Notes under the pieces: model-generated | The model's input: the letters and a program-made list of their open reading frames with translations, nothing else | Databases searched by the model: none | What the model was told of the DNA's origin: nothing | In this document: positions 10,318 to 16,062 of the stretch, one piece after another | Layout: every line of letters starts with the position of its first letter | How positions within the stretch are numbered: position 1 is the stretch's first letter | DNA from: Temnopleurus reevesii | Lineage: Eukaryota > Echinodermata > Echinoidea > Temnopleuroida > Temnopleuridae | Assembly (NCBI GenBank): GCA_036244855.1 | Contig: BQKZ01010280.1 | Location: 1-16,642, forward strand | Reading direction: 5' to 3' | Length of the DNA: 16,642 nucleotides | Translations under genes and position numbers: made by a program

Positions 10318-12586
10318 CCACCACCACTACCACCACCATCGTCACCATCATCATCACCATCACCATCATCGCCACCACCATCATCATCATCGCCACCACC
10401 ATCATCATCATCTTAATCATCATCATCATAATCTTGATCATCATCATCATCATCATCACCATCATGATCCAGGGTGCTACAAGAATCTTTATTACCACTT
10501 GCCCAGTCGGGCAACTAAGTTTATAAATCACTTGCCCAAACACAGTTTCTCTTGCCAAAAATTTAAGACCATACATCTTGGACAACTAGTATAAAATAAG
10601 TATAAAACTTGCCCGATTGGGCAAGTGACAATTTCATTTACTTGCCCAACAGCTAAATCTAGTTGCCCCGGGGCATGCGGGCAAATGGGTTTGTAGCGCC
10701 CTGCATCATCATCATCATCATTACTATGCTACTCTACTCAAAGAAAGTAAGGGATCACTTTTCGAGTGTTTCGCTTCACTATGGGCTCTCATTTTAGTAG
10801 GTCTCAATATTTCTAAAATTCTCTTGGAAAAGACTGTTCACATTTTGCACCCCACATTGCTTTGCGGATTTCTTTGGATGAATCTTATGATCTTACCCAA
10901 GGTCATTTAATAACCCTAACTATGCCGGGTGGTGGGGTGGGGTGGGGCTGTCTCTTATACACATCTAGATGTGTATAAGAGACANGGTGGGGTGGGGGGG
11001 GGATGGGGATCCCTCAACAAAATTTGTGATCATTTTGAAGTATTATCAACCTTCCTATAGCAATAGCAGCTTGTGAGGGGCTTAAGCATTTCAAGGAATA
11101 TATTCCTGCCAGGTACCCATTCACCTCACCTGGGTAGAGTGTTGTACAATGTGGATGAATTTTTTCATGAAAGAAATTAACGCCATGGGTTTGACTGGAA
11201 CCACGGACCTCTGCATGAATATTTATCAATTATTAAAGAACTCACCCTTCTTCGACTGCCGATGATCTTCAGTATGCGCTCTGTATTGAAGAAAAGGTAG
11301 ATCCCTGCCAATACGACCATATTCTTCCAGATGTAATCTCGGCCATTCACATCCACCATAAGCCCTTGGGACTGTGAGTAGAACAATATAGAAGAGAAAA
11401 TCTAAGGCCCGTATTCTGATGTCAGGTTTAACTTAAACTAGAGTTTAAATCTGTGGTTTAAGTATGGGAAGCCAAAAGAGGCTTGAATCTATAACAGTCA
11501 GTGTTTAATTTGCCAGGAAATTTGGCACCCATAGTATTAAAAACTGTCTTGGAATAAAAACTTAAATAGGTTTCTACAATATTAGAGCATGGGAAAAGAG
11601 AGCAGTTAACATAAGAATAATACAGTTTAAATAAAGTTTGGCACTCTGGGCTTTCCATACTTAAACCACAGATTTAAACTCTAGTTTAAGTTACACCTGA
11701 CATCAGAATACGGGCCTAAGAATTTAGCGTTCACCAACTTGATTTACAAATTGAGGTACCATTGCATTCATATAAACAGCCCTCTACAAAAAGTATTTTA
11801 AAGTGGTGGCCCAACTGGGCAAGGAATTTAACAATATTCTCACCATAAGGAATAACTGCTTGCTCGAACTCCTTATTGACATTGTAAACCCTTGTTTTAA
11901 CCCTATCTGAAACTCAGGAACATGAGAACATGCTAATAATAAAGCCTCTTGTTCATCAACGGAGTCACCCAGACTCCAGCGAAAGCACCCAAATTGACAA
12001 ATATTATCAAACAAAAAGAATACATTTCTGGAATTGGGTCCAGTTTGGCTCTAGAAGTGTTTTTCGGAGGGCTTGTTTAGTTCTTGAAATTGTACCTCTA
12101 TCATTGGGCATCTTCATAGGGGATTACTAGAATAATTTTTTCCACCTTGGTGACTATGTTCCATCATGCCTACTTGCAAAAATAATGTTCTCACGGGTTT
12201 TTTATTGAAAATAATAAATACTATTGTCACTATCTTATTTCTCTTTATTTATCTTATTCTTGTTTCCTATTTTATTGTGTTAATTAGTTATAATATCCAA
12301 TCATCTTGAATTATGTGTAAATATTGTAATTCTGTTGATTTATTTCAATAAAACATACAAATACAAAACAAAACAAAAAGAATACGAAAAAACGACAAAC
12401 AAACACAGAGACTTACCTCTGGGATGAGACAGAATATGGCGCTACCAGCGAGCGTTCCGACAGCCAATGAAACGAGGAACATGAGAACATGCTTGTAAAG
12501 CTTCTTGTTCATCAACGGGATGACCCAGACTCCGGCAAAAGCACCCAAATTGATGATGGTGACAAAGAGAAATCCATAGCCCCATA
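3040..12586 (-). CDS. SLC39A8/14-like: ZIP-family divalent metal transporter (ZIP8/ZIP14-like), 5' end missing, seven exon positions
   Basis: The exons join without frame conflict into 417 residues (421 with the alternative last exon 3454-3615). Numbering starts at the split codon of E1. Eight helices can be placed: TM1 about 2-24, TM2 34-55, TM3 74-87, TM4 256-281, TM5 288-313, TM6 321-342, TM7 350-368, TM8 391-412. TM4 holds [11 protein letters not shown] and TM5 holds EEFPHELGD, the paired metal-site motifs of ZIP proteins. In ZIP8 and ZIP14 the first TM5 position is Glu rather than His, and those proteins import Zn, Mn, Fe and Cd, so that subgroup is the best assignment; the substrate here is inferred. 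The TM3-TM4 loop is about 150 residues, with a Gly-Asn-rich repeat and a His/Cys cluster, longer than I expect in vertebrate relatives. No start codon, signal peptide or ectodomain exon is visible between 12587 and 16642. An ancestral ZIP8/14 orthologue cannot be separated from a lineage-specific paralogue here. Confidence 0.93.
3241..3402 (-). pseudogene. ZIP last exon E7, middle copy (B), in-frame TGA at codon 2
   Basis: This is the middle copy of the last-exon triplet, 162 bp to the TAA at 3243-3241, with the same long pyrimidine tract and TTTCAG acceptor as the distal copy. In the frame set by E6 the second codon is TGA (CTT TGA GAG) where its sisters have CCA or TCA. The rest of the frame remains open and still spells TM8 ([16 protein letters not shown]) and a DQIKMFCKV tail. 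If spliced in, it would end the protein just after TM7. It may be a dead exon, or a last exon that yields a form lacking TM8. The sequence cannot decide. Confidence 0.72.
3454..3615 (-). CDS. SLC39A8/14-like: ZIP alternative last exon E7, proximal copy (C)
   Basis: This is the first of three tandem last exons in transcription order. The acceptor is TTTTCCTATTTCAG|CTT. The frame from E6 (VDM) runs LSEINN, an acidic/Gly-rich linker, then TM8 ([20 protein letters not shown]) and ends [10 protein letters not shown] followed by TAA at 3456-3454. It is open for 54 codons including the stop. TM8 has the IQNxGLLTGF pattern of the family, so this copy could make a full transporter with a four-residue longer tail than the distal copy. 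No AATAAA or ATTAAA lies on this strand between it and the next copy, so it would have to share a downstream poly(A) site. Confidence 0.78.
   Translation of the reverse strand, partial: LSEINNVVGGGPLQEDQRSIKIFLIQNVGLLTGFGLTLILSLIADQIQMFYKV
3780..3930 (+). mobile_element. Probable LINE 3'-end fragment
   Basis: The block acggactaacggaaaaacagcctctggctgatgttggtactgtgaataaataaaataaatgaatgaaatgaatg resembles the non-coding tail of a truncated LINE ending in short AAT(G)-rich units. No reverse transcriptase is present. The family is not assigned. Confidence 0.5.
4150..4411. mobile_element. TA-flanked MITE with 26-bp TIRs and internal 58-bp repeats
   Basis: The left end begins CAGTCAAACCTGTCTATAGT. 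The reverse complement of the right end begins CGGTCAAACCTGTCTACAGA. The TIRs match at 23 of 26 positions and both sides are flanked by TA. TIR sequence and TA duplication suggest a pogo/Tc1-mariner type non-autonomous element. Inside, the TIR core gtctatagtggccac recurs at 4161, 4219, 4277 and 4335, a strict 58-bp period, and once more at 4352. Confidence 0.85.
4717..4904 (-). CDS. SLC39A8/14-like: ZIP exon E6: end of TM5, TM6 and TM7
   Basis: This is a 188-bp exon with acceptor GAATATTTGCAG|GTGATT and donor ATG|GTAAGA. The first two bases complete the Gly codon split from E5, giving HELGDFAILL across the junction, which exactly continues the ZIP TM5 motif. It then encodes the NSGMTVKQA turn, TM6 ([20 protein letters not shown]) and TM7 ([19 protein letters not shown]). 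The [12 protein letters not shown] segment is strongly conserved in ZIP4/8/10/12/14. It ends in phase 0 and fits any of the three downstream E7 copies. A truncated copy lies at 5175-5231. Confidence 0.95.
5175..5231 (-). pseudogene. Truncated intronic copy of ZIP exon E6
   Basis: On the minus strand an acceptor-like TTTTGTAG precedes AT GAC TTT, in the same phase as E6. The translation [19 protein letters not shown] matches the first third of E6 ([19 protein letters not shown]). Similarity stops near 5175, with no TM6, TM7 or donor. It lies in the E5-E6 intron, about 270 bp upstream of the real exon. It is most simply a relic of an exon duplication. A cryptic exon is possible but would not make a whole transporter. 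Confidence 0.75.
5232..5700. other. Intronic stretch without recognised content
   Basis: This is part of the E5-E6 intron. A small inverted pair (ccgtccgt near 5262 and acggacgg near 5301) flanks a GATCG-rich segment. I see no coding or known repeat signal. Confidence 0.35.
5701..6208. mobile_element. TTAA-flanked inverted-repeat element
   Basis: The left end reads TTAA|AGGTAGAAAACTACATTTGC. The reverse complement of the right end reads TTAA|AGGTAGAATACTTCTTTTGC. The roughly 20-bp TIRs differ at three positions. TTAA target use recalls piggyBac-type elements, but the ends do not start with the usual CCC, so the family is uncertain. It has no transposase frame. Confidence 0.65.
6226..6500 (+). 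mobile_element. tRNA-Glu-like SINE
   Basis: The 5' part has a pol III A box (tggtgtagtgg, 6232-6242) and B box (ggttcgaatcc, 6276-6286). An anticodon-loop-like cctttcacccag suggests descent from tRNA-Glu(UUC). A tRNA-unrelated body follows (attcatccacattgtgctgc, caggtgaggtgaatgggtac) and ends near ggcgctatataaaa. It lies in the E5-E6 intron, opposite in orientation to the gene. A second copy of the body is at 11040-11213. Confidence 0.82.
6501..7140. other. Intronic stretch, ATG microsatellite and a possible degraded repeat
   Basis: A short ATG run lies at about 6613-6630. From 6630 to about 6950 the sequence (tagcgccggtatccgccaca, aggctattccacagagagcc) looks like a decayed dispersed repeat. 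I cannot place its family and see no coding exon. Confidence 0.35.
7181..7215. other. 14-bp-stem hairpin next to the E5 splice donor
   Basis: ATGCCTCCGGCACC (7181-7194) and GGTGGCGGAGGCAT (7202-7215) are inverted repeats with one mismatch around a 7-nt spacer. The minus-strand donor GT is at 7228-7229, so in the transcript the stem starts 14 nt after the donor. It could be the end of a dispersed element. Confidence 0.8.
7230..7611 (-). CDS. SLC39A8/14-like: ZIP exon E5: His-rich loop, TM4 and TM5 metal site
   Basis: This is a 382-bp exon. The acceptor is CCTATTTCTAG|ATG and the donor CTGG|GTAAGA, ending in phase 1. The first 70 residues finish the cytosolic loop: an Asn/Asp-rich stretch, a 24-bp tandem repeat at 7432-7503 encoding the octads [16 protein letters not shown] and GNGHTLNN, then the metal-ligand cluster HHCHCH. 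TM4 carries [17 protein letters not shown]5 begins at [18 protein letters not shown] and is completed by GD from E6. His and Asp in TM4 and Glu/His in TM5 are the expected metal ligands, and all are present. EE before FPHELG is the ZIP8/ZIP14 signature. A strong hairpin begins 14 nt beyond the donor (7181-7215). Confidence 0.95.
7432..7503 (-). repeat. 24-bp coding tandem repeat in E5 (three Gly-Asn octads)
   Basis: Three in-frame 24-bp units encode [16 protein letters not shown] and GNGHTLNN, immediately before GVHHCHCH. This suits a flexible loop with spaced histidines. Copy number could vary between alleles because the unit is a whole number of codons. Confidence 0.85.
7620..8265. other. 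Intronic stretch without exon; possible SINE-tail fragment
   Basis: This is part of the E4-E5 intron. At 7775-7850 the run tagcaaggcgcc...aaagcgccatataaatg...attattatcattatt resembles the tail of a short retroelement. An open plus-strand frame at 7965-8231 has no recognisable motif and no support. Confidence 0.35.
8266..8438. repeat. 41-bp tandem repeat, four identical units
   Basis: Units start at 8266, 8307, 8348 and 8389, with a 9-bp remnant at 8430. Each reads gcagcagtgaagttactcaa followed by ggtacattgaactgactccat, and I see no difference between units. Such identity implies recent expansion or gene conversion. Confidence 0.95.
8908..9067. repeat. 80-bp tandem duplication
   Basis: The two units starting at ggaatggatgatcct (8911 and 8991) are nearly identical. 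I see cctatttt against cctctttt, plus edge changes. It lies in the E4-E5 intron, about 50 bp from exon E4. Confidence 0.9.
9119..9178 (-). CDS. SLC39A8/14-like: ZIP exon E4: 20-codon loop microexon
   Basis: This is a 60-bp open segment between a good acceptor (TTCTTTTGTATAG|ATG) and donor (AAG|GTAATT), phase 0-0. It encodes [20 protein letters not shown]. The phases fit E3 and E5, and skipping it would keep the frame, so it could be an optional cassette in the cytosolic loop. It has no recognisable motif. It is called from splice signals, phase and position only, so it is less certain than the membrane exons. Confidence 0.58.
9506..9960 (-). pseudogene. Three decayed tandem copies of the 3' part of ZIP exon E3 with flanking intron
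   Basis: The unit is about 190 bp and runs from inside E3 through the first part of its downstream intron. Donor-like positions fall at 9846, 9656 and about 9505, after the real donor at 10033. The 9846 copy keeps [15 protein letters not shown] and a GTAATT donor, but has TGA in the E3 frame at 9936-9938. The 9656 copy has TAA at 9737-9739. The farthest copy has lost about 40 bp and its donor. None carries the 5' half of E3 or its acceptor. Spliced use is unlikely. Confidence 0.8.
10033..10209 (-). CDS. SLC39A8/14-like: ZIP exon E3: cytosolic TM3-TM4 loop
   Basis: This is a 177-bp exon of 59 codons, phase 0-0. The acceptor follows a pyrimidine-rich tract (CTTTCCCAAATCACAG) and the donor is GAG|GTAATT. 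The product is hydrophilic, beginning [14 protein letters not shown] and ending RERAAEKKE, with no membrane segment, which fits the variable intracellular loop. Sequence alone gives no domain. The call rests on open frame, matching phase and position between TM3 and TM4. Support also comes from the decayed intronic copies of its 3' part (9506-9960), where stop codons have accumulated while this version stays open. Confidence 0.8.
10256..10469. repeat. Interrupted CAT/CAC microsatellite
   Basis: This is a long run of cat, cac and cgc triplets in the E2-E3 intron, about 50 bp from the E3 acceptor. It continues as six catcat units at 10704-10720 on the far side of the inserted element at 10470-10703. 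Confidence 0.95.
10470..10703. mobile_element. CAGGG-ended MITE inserted in the CAT microsatellite, copy 1
   Basis: The ends are CAGGGTGCTAC and, inverted, CAGGGCGCTAC. The body is rich in acttgcc/gggcaagt motifs. CAGGG termini are typical of hAT elements. The 8-bp target duplication cannot be read because the target is itself repetitive. A related copy lies at 15855-16062. Confidence 0.75.
10923..11008. repeat. G-rich, G-quadruplex-prone tract interrupted by the adapter
   Basis: GGGTGGTGGGGTGGGGTGGGG lies on the left of the adapter and GGTGGGGTGGGGGGGGG on the right. It holds four or more runs of at least three G, and is a likely site of an assembly gap that was closed with an untrimmed read. 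Confidence 0.85.
10948..10985. other. Nextera mate-pair junction adapter left in the assembly
   Basis: CTGTCTCTTATACACATCT is followed directly by AGATGTGTATAAGAGACA and an N where the final G would be. These are two Tn5 mosaic ends head to head, exactly the circularisation junction of Nextera mate-pair libraries. It sits in a GGGGT-rich tract and is a library artefact, not genomic DNA. Confidence 0.97.
11040..11213 (-). mobile_element. 5'-truncated copy of the same SINE
   Basis: On the minus strand this reads a degraded B box (GGTTCCAGTCAAACCC), then GGCGTTAATTTCTTTCATGA, AATTCATCCACATTGTACAA and CAGGTGAGGTGAATGGGTAC, matching the SINE body at 6290-6440. The A-box half is missing. It lies in the E2-E3 intron, just downstream of the E2 donor in transcript order. 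Confidence 0.8.
11246..11371 (-). CDS. SLC39A8/14-like: ZIP exon E2: TM3
   Basis: This is a 126-bp exon of 42 codons, phase 0 at both ends. The acceptor is CTACTCACAG|TCC and the donor AGG|GTGAGT. The product runs from a short extracellular stretch ([15 protein letters not shown]) into TM3, with [14 protein letters not shown] corresponding to the G-x-Y-L-F-F-x-T-E-x-I-L-K pattern of ZIP8/ZIP14. It ends in the basic segment GSRRR that opens the cytosolic TM3-TM4 loop. It joins E1 directly after LIPE, as expected for the family. Confidence 0.93.
11406..11716. mobile_element. TAA-flanked MITE with 68-bp TIRs (PIF/Harbinger-like)
   Basis: The left arm starts GGCCCGTATTCTGATGTCAG. The reverse complement of the right arm is the same over 68 bp, with two differences by my count. 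TAA flanks each side. GG-CC-rich ends with a TWA target duplication fit PIF/Harbinger. It has no transposase. It lies in the E1-E2 intron. Confidence 0.88.
11911..11998 (-). pseudogene. Truncated intronic copy of ZIP exon E1
   Basis: The minus-strand translation [19 protein letters not shown] is followed by TAG and then HVLMFL, which is the E1 segment spanning the end of TM1, the turn and the start of TM2 with changes. The in-frame stop falls within the turn. The flanks do not resemble the E1 splice sites. It lies about 420 bp downstream of E1 in the E1-E2 intron. Confidence 0.78.
12140..12400 (+). other. AT-rich stretch ending in AATAAA and an A-rich tail, possible retroelement end
   Basis: The stretch runs ttattttcttta..., then ttgtaattctgttgatttat, AATAAA (12346-12351) and an acaaatacaaaacaaaaca tail, stopping about 20 bp before the E1 donor. 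It may be the 3' end of a truncated retroelement. No coding sequence remains. Confidence 0.35.
12417..12586 (-). CDS. SLC39A8/14-like: ZIP exon E1: TM1 and TM2
   Basis: This is a 170-bp exon. The acceptor reads CATTACAG before TATGGGGC and the donor is GAG|GTAAGT. It begins with the last two bases of a split codon, so at least one upstream exon must exist, and it ends in phase 0. It encodes [16 protein letters not shown] at the start of TM1, then a short basic cytosolic turn (NKKLYKH), then TM2 ending in IFCLIPE. The WGYG opening and the LIPE close of TM2 are typical of LIV-1 type ZIP transporters. A damaged copy of its middle lies in the next intron at 11911-11998. Confidence 0.93.
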
Positions 12587-12599
12587 CTGTAATGATGAA

Positions 12600-13090
12600 A
12601 ATATGAAATTAACCAAGACAAGAGTGGCAGCATTAAAAGGATTAATGCACAAATGGGAAAAGCAGCTACAGTAATGCTCATGACGTCAGATTAAAATATT
12701 TATTCAAATTTATGTTTCTTGCCAACAATCAGTTACGTGGTATTCCTAAAACCGGTTCGTAACAATTTAACTACAATAATTGGAATCTAGTTTGCATACA
12801 ATGGTACATACATGTACATCACTTGTTGATACATCTGCAAGCCTCTAGCAAACATTTGGGTCGCCAAGAATGACCTTTGTCTATAAAGAATGCTTAATAT
12901 TTGCATCTATTAGTAAACCTGCCTATTTTCTTAGAAATATTCCTGATCAACTCATTACTATTTCATGCAAAAGTAAATGGGATAACCCAGACAAAAGGCA
13001 AATTGAACAAAAATCAGGATGAGCAACGCTCGTGATGTAAGATTGAACTAAAAAAATTTCTTGTAAAGATATTTCTGATCAATTGATTAA
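12600..13090. other. Upstream intron without recognised content
   Basis: No upstream ZIP exon, RNA gene or clear repeat was found here. The split codon at the start of E1 requires an upstream exon, which is not visible in this or later stretches. Confidence 0.4.
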
Positions 13091-13422
13091 CTCTTTCGCT
13101 ACGGCGGGCCGATGTAAGCGGCGCGAGAGAAATAGTACGTATTGTACGCATAGCCGGTGAAACCGGCTTGCTGACATCACTGTAAACAAACAAAGATATA
13201 TGTGACGTCACATGTCACATGTTATATTGTCTGTGACACGGCCAAATTATACATATTTTGATAAAGGAAGTCTCAAGGATAAAAAATATTCATACTTTTG
13301 TATGCTTTTGAACGCAACTTACAATGCTTTCCTTATGTATTCCATATTTTCCCCCAATTCCCTGCATTCTATTTCGTACAAATATAAGGAAATTTGGAAA
13401 CTGAAATTACGGAGTGAAAGAG
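13091..13422. mobile_element. TTAA-flanked inverted-repeat element
   Basis: The left end is TTAA|CTCTTTCGCTACG and the right end, inverted, TTAA|CTCTTTCACTCCG, with two differences in 13. A perfect ATGTGACGTCACAT palindrome lies inside at about 13200-13213. The short TIRs make the family call tentative. Confidence 0.5.
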
Positions 13423-13767
13423 TTAAGGAATTCCCTGTAACCCTGTCTCCTCATCCCCCCCCCCCAAAAAAAAAAGGTTTGATGGCCCTACAATGAAATA
13501 ACCCACTGAAATACACTCTAATTGTATGCATGTCCTGATTTTTTTTCCATTTAGAATTAATTTTAATAAATATACATATAAAAGATAATATAAGTATCCC
13601 TTCGCTTCAAAGTCATCATTTTTTTAAATGGACAGCAATAGCTTTGCACATCTGTTTCCAAGGTCATAGGAACTAAATTTTGTGGGATTTACAAGCTTCA
13701 GTTGAGTTAGCATATTCCCCCCCCCCCCCCCCCCAAAAAAAAAGTCCAGCCAACACCATTTTTTTTC
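13423..13767. other. Non-coding stretch with two poly-C/poly-A junctions
   Basis: A C-run passes straight into an A-run at about 13456-13476 and again at about 13718-13742. Base counts in such runs are often wrong in assemblies. No other content was seen. Confidence 0.6.
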
Positions 13768-15085
13768 TGTGAGCAGAAGAGACAAAGTACTGGTAAAAAG
13801 TAAACAACTTCATTCAAGCATTCACAATCATCTCATGATCACAAAATAAAGTCAAAGGTGCAACTCTGGTTCAAAAGTTTCCATAGAATAATAAGGATAG
13901 AAATTAACCTAAATTGTTAATGCTTGAAAAGATGTTGATTTCTTTGTCCCTAGCAATTCTCCCTAGAGCTCTAAGTCTTTATAACAGAACATTCTAGGGC
14001 AACTAATTTTTTTCTCTTGGTTTTATCATAAAAACAAATTGGTTCAGCTGTTTGCCCTCTCACATCATGACCTACATGTATACCTAATGGATATTCCAGA
14101 AGATTGATTGCATAAGCACTGTGAGCAGAAGGAACAAAGGATTTGGACAAAGTAAACTACTTCCGGTAAAGCATTCGTAAAAACTAGATGCACACATAAG
14201 AACTATTCTCCAGTTTCTCCCCCTTGTTCTGGGAAGAAATGTTGAGCAAGGGCCAATTGCACGAAATAGTCTTAGCTATCCTCTTCATGCTATTAAAGGC
14301 ATCTTAAGTTCTTATGCCACCATCTTAACATCTAGACGTATCAACGCTAATGTCTATGTTACGAGGGTGGTACAATAAGTCAAGACGTCTGAACAAGAAG
14401 AGGATAGCTAAGACCATTTCGTGCAACCGGCTCCAGGTGTTCAGCTAATCAGTGAATGAACAGGGAAGCTATTTTCATTTGTTATCATGAAGCTATTGTG
14501 AAGGGTTGAATGAGTTTGTATACTTTGTCCAATTCCTTTGTCCATTTTGATCACAGGGAATAGTTGTAGAGCCAAATCACTGTGAGCAGAAGGGGCAAAG
14601 GCCTGGGACAAAGTAAAAAAAAAACTCTTTTCAAGCATGATGGACACAAAAGAACTATTCTCCCTCTTATTCTGTGGAGAAATGTTGAGCAGGTGACCAT
14701 GCCAGGTCTGTTCAGTGAATGAAGGAGGACGCTACTTTCTTTTTTGATCACGAACCTATTATGAATGGTTGAATGAGTATGTATATTTTGTCCAATTTAT
14801 ATGTCACTTCTACTCAAGGCCTTAAGGGTTTATAAAGCAAAACCACTATGAGCAGAAGAAACAAAGAATTTGGACTAAAGTATAAAACTACTTTCAATGA
14901 AACATTCTCAAAACTGCATGCACACAAAAGAGATCTTCTCCCCCTTATTCTGTGGAGAAATGTCGAGTAAGTATCCATCTGTTCAGTGAATGAATAGGGA
15001 AGCTATTTTCGTGTGTTATCATGAACCTATTGTGAAGGCGAGAATGAGTTTGTATACTTTGTCCAATTCCTTTGTCCATCCTGCT
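13768..15085. repeat. Degenerate tandem array of about 270-bp units
   Basis: The motif ctgtgagcagaag, followed by acaaag, recurs at about 13768, 14119, 14580 and 14847. The linked blocks gaactattctcc, ctgtggagaaatgt-gag, gttcagtgaatgaa, gggaagctattttc and gtatactttgtccaattcct follow in constant order. The 14580-14847 spacing is 267 bp. The longer 14119-14580 spacing is explained by the inserted element at 14250-14434. Confidence 0.8.
14250..14434. mobile_element. MITE inserted in the 270-bp array
   Basis: The arms are about 37 bp: CAATTGCACGAAATAGTCTT at the left and, inverted, CGGTTGCACGAAATGGTCTT, both continuing AGCTATCCTCTTC. Removing it restores the spacing of the surrounding tandem unit. 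No clean target duplication is visible. Confidence 0.8.
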
Positions 15086-15138
15086 CATAGCGAAGGGTAA
15101 CATATCGTAATACATTGTACACCCAGAGTGACCTTCAT

Positions 15139-15580
15139 AGTTGAAATGTTTCATTTGATATCAGGGGCAAGTCGATCTTAATTACAGATGGGGGGAGACG
15201 GAATCAGGGGAGCTTGCATTGCAAGAAGGGAATGACATCTGAAGGCATCTAAAGGATGTTCCCAAAGTTCAGATGACCATACAGTATAAATGTGTAGCTA
15301 TTTGAGTCAACTGACATAACATAAGCAGCGCATAATTTTCCTGGGATCACATCGCAATTTACTATGCATTTTAGCAGGATTGCTAGTATACAAATTATAT
15401 TTTGTATAGCAACTTTTTCCCATAGAACTGTATAGTAAAGAATTGGAAAAGTTTCCTCAATATCTAAACCTGCTAATCAAATGTGAAAAATAAATTTGTT
15501 CCCTGCATAAGTATTTCAAACTAGTTGAAACGTTCCATTTGATATCAGAGGCAGTTCGATCTGAATTACACATGGGGGAT
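15139..15580. repeat. Decayed direct repeat, spacing about 384 bp
   Basis: agttgaaatgtttcatttga at 15139 matches agttgaaacgttccatttga at 15523, followed by shared tatcag-ggca--tcgatct-aattaca-atgggg. Later blocks (acagtataaatgtgtag near 15281 and acaatgtaaatgtgtag near 15634) keep the same order at slightly shorter spacing. Confidence 0.65.
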
Positions 15581-15854
15581 GGGTGATGGTGTACACACAG
15601 TGGAAAATAAATTTACAGTATACACTATGATATACAATGTAAATGTGTAGTTTCTGAAGTCAATTTAAATAACTTGAGTTATAAAAAATAAGAATTAAAG
15701 TATTTTAACCAAGCTTTTACAAAATTCAATCAAACAGTTTTATAGAAACAAGGCTTTGAATCAGGAATTGAACTTAATTGAATTTCGACATTGTCATGCA
15801 CACTTGTGGGGAAGGGTGGAGGAGGGGCGTGCACAATTTGAAGTTGGTCGAGCC

Positions 15855-16062
15855 CAGGGTGCTATAAGAATTTTTTTTAAATCACTTGCCCGAACACAAT
15901 TTCCTTTGCCCCAAATTGATGGCCTATGCCAATTGTACATGTAGATGAAAACTAGAAAAAGCTGGTACTTGCCCTTTTTGGCGAGTGACAATTTTATTTA
16001 CTTGCCCGACAGCTTCATTTTGTTGCCCCAGGCATGCAGGCAAGTGGGTTTGCAGTGCCCAG
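15855..16062. mobile_element. CAGGG-ended MITE, copy 2
   Basis: This copy shares with 10470-10703 the start CAGGGTGCTA, the blocks aaatcacttgcccgaacaca, gagtgacaatttTatttact, tgcccgacagct and gttgcccca-ggcatgc, and an end gcagtgcccag. The motif gagcc occurs directly on both sides and may be part of a target duplication. Confidence 0.75.

Noticed and set aside
10022..10594. 190-residue open frame with a long poly-histidine run, tempting as a zinc-binding protein
   Set aside because: The His run is one reading of an intronic CAT microsatellite. The frame runs antisense through the E3 exon and into a MITE, and the opposite strand gives equally long Met/Val runs.
10948..10985. A biological Tn5/IS50 insertion
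   Set aside because: Only two abutting mosaic ends are present, with no transposase or 9-bp duplication. This is the exact mate-pair junction adapter.
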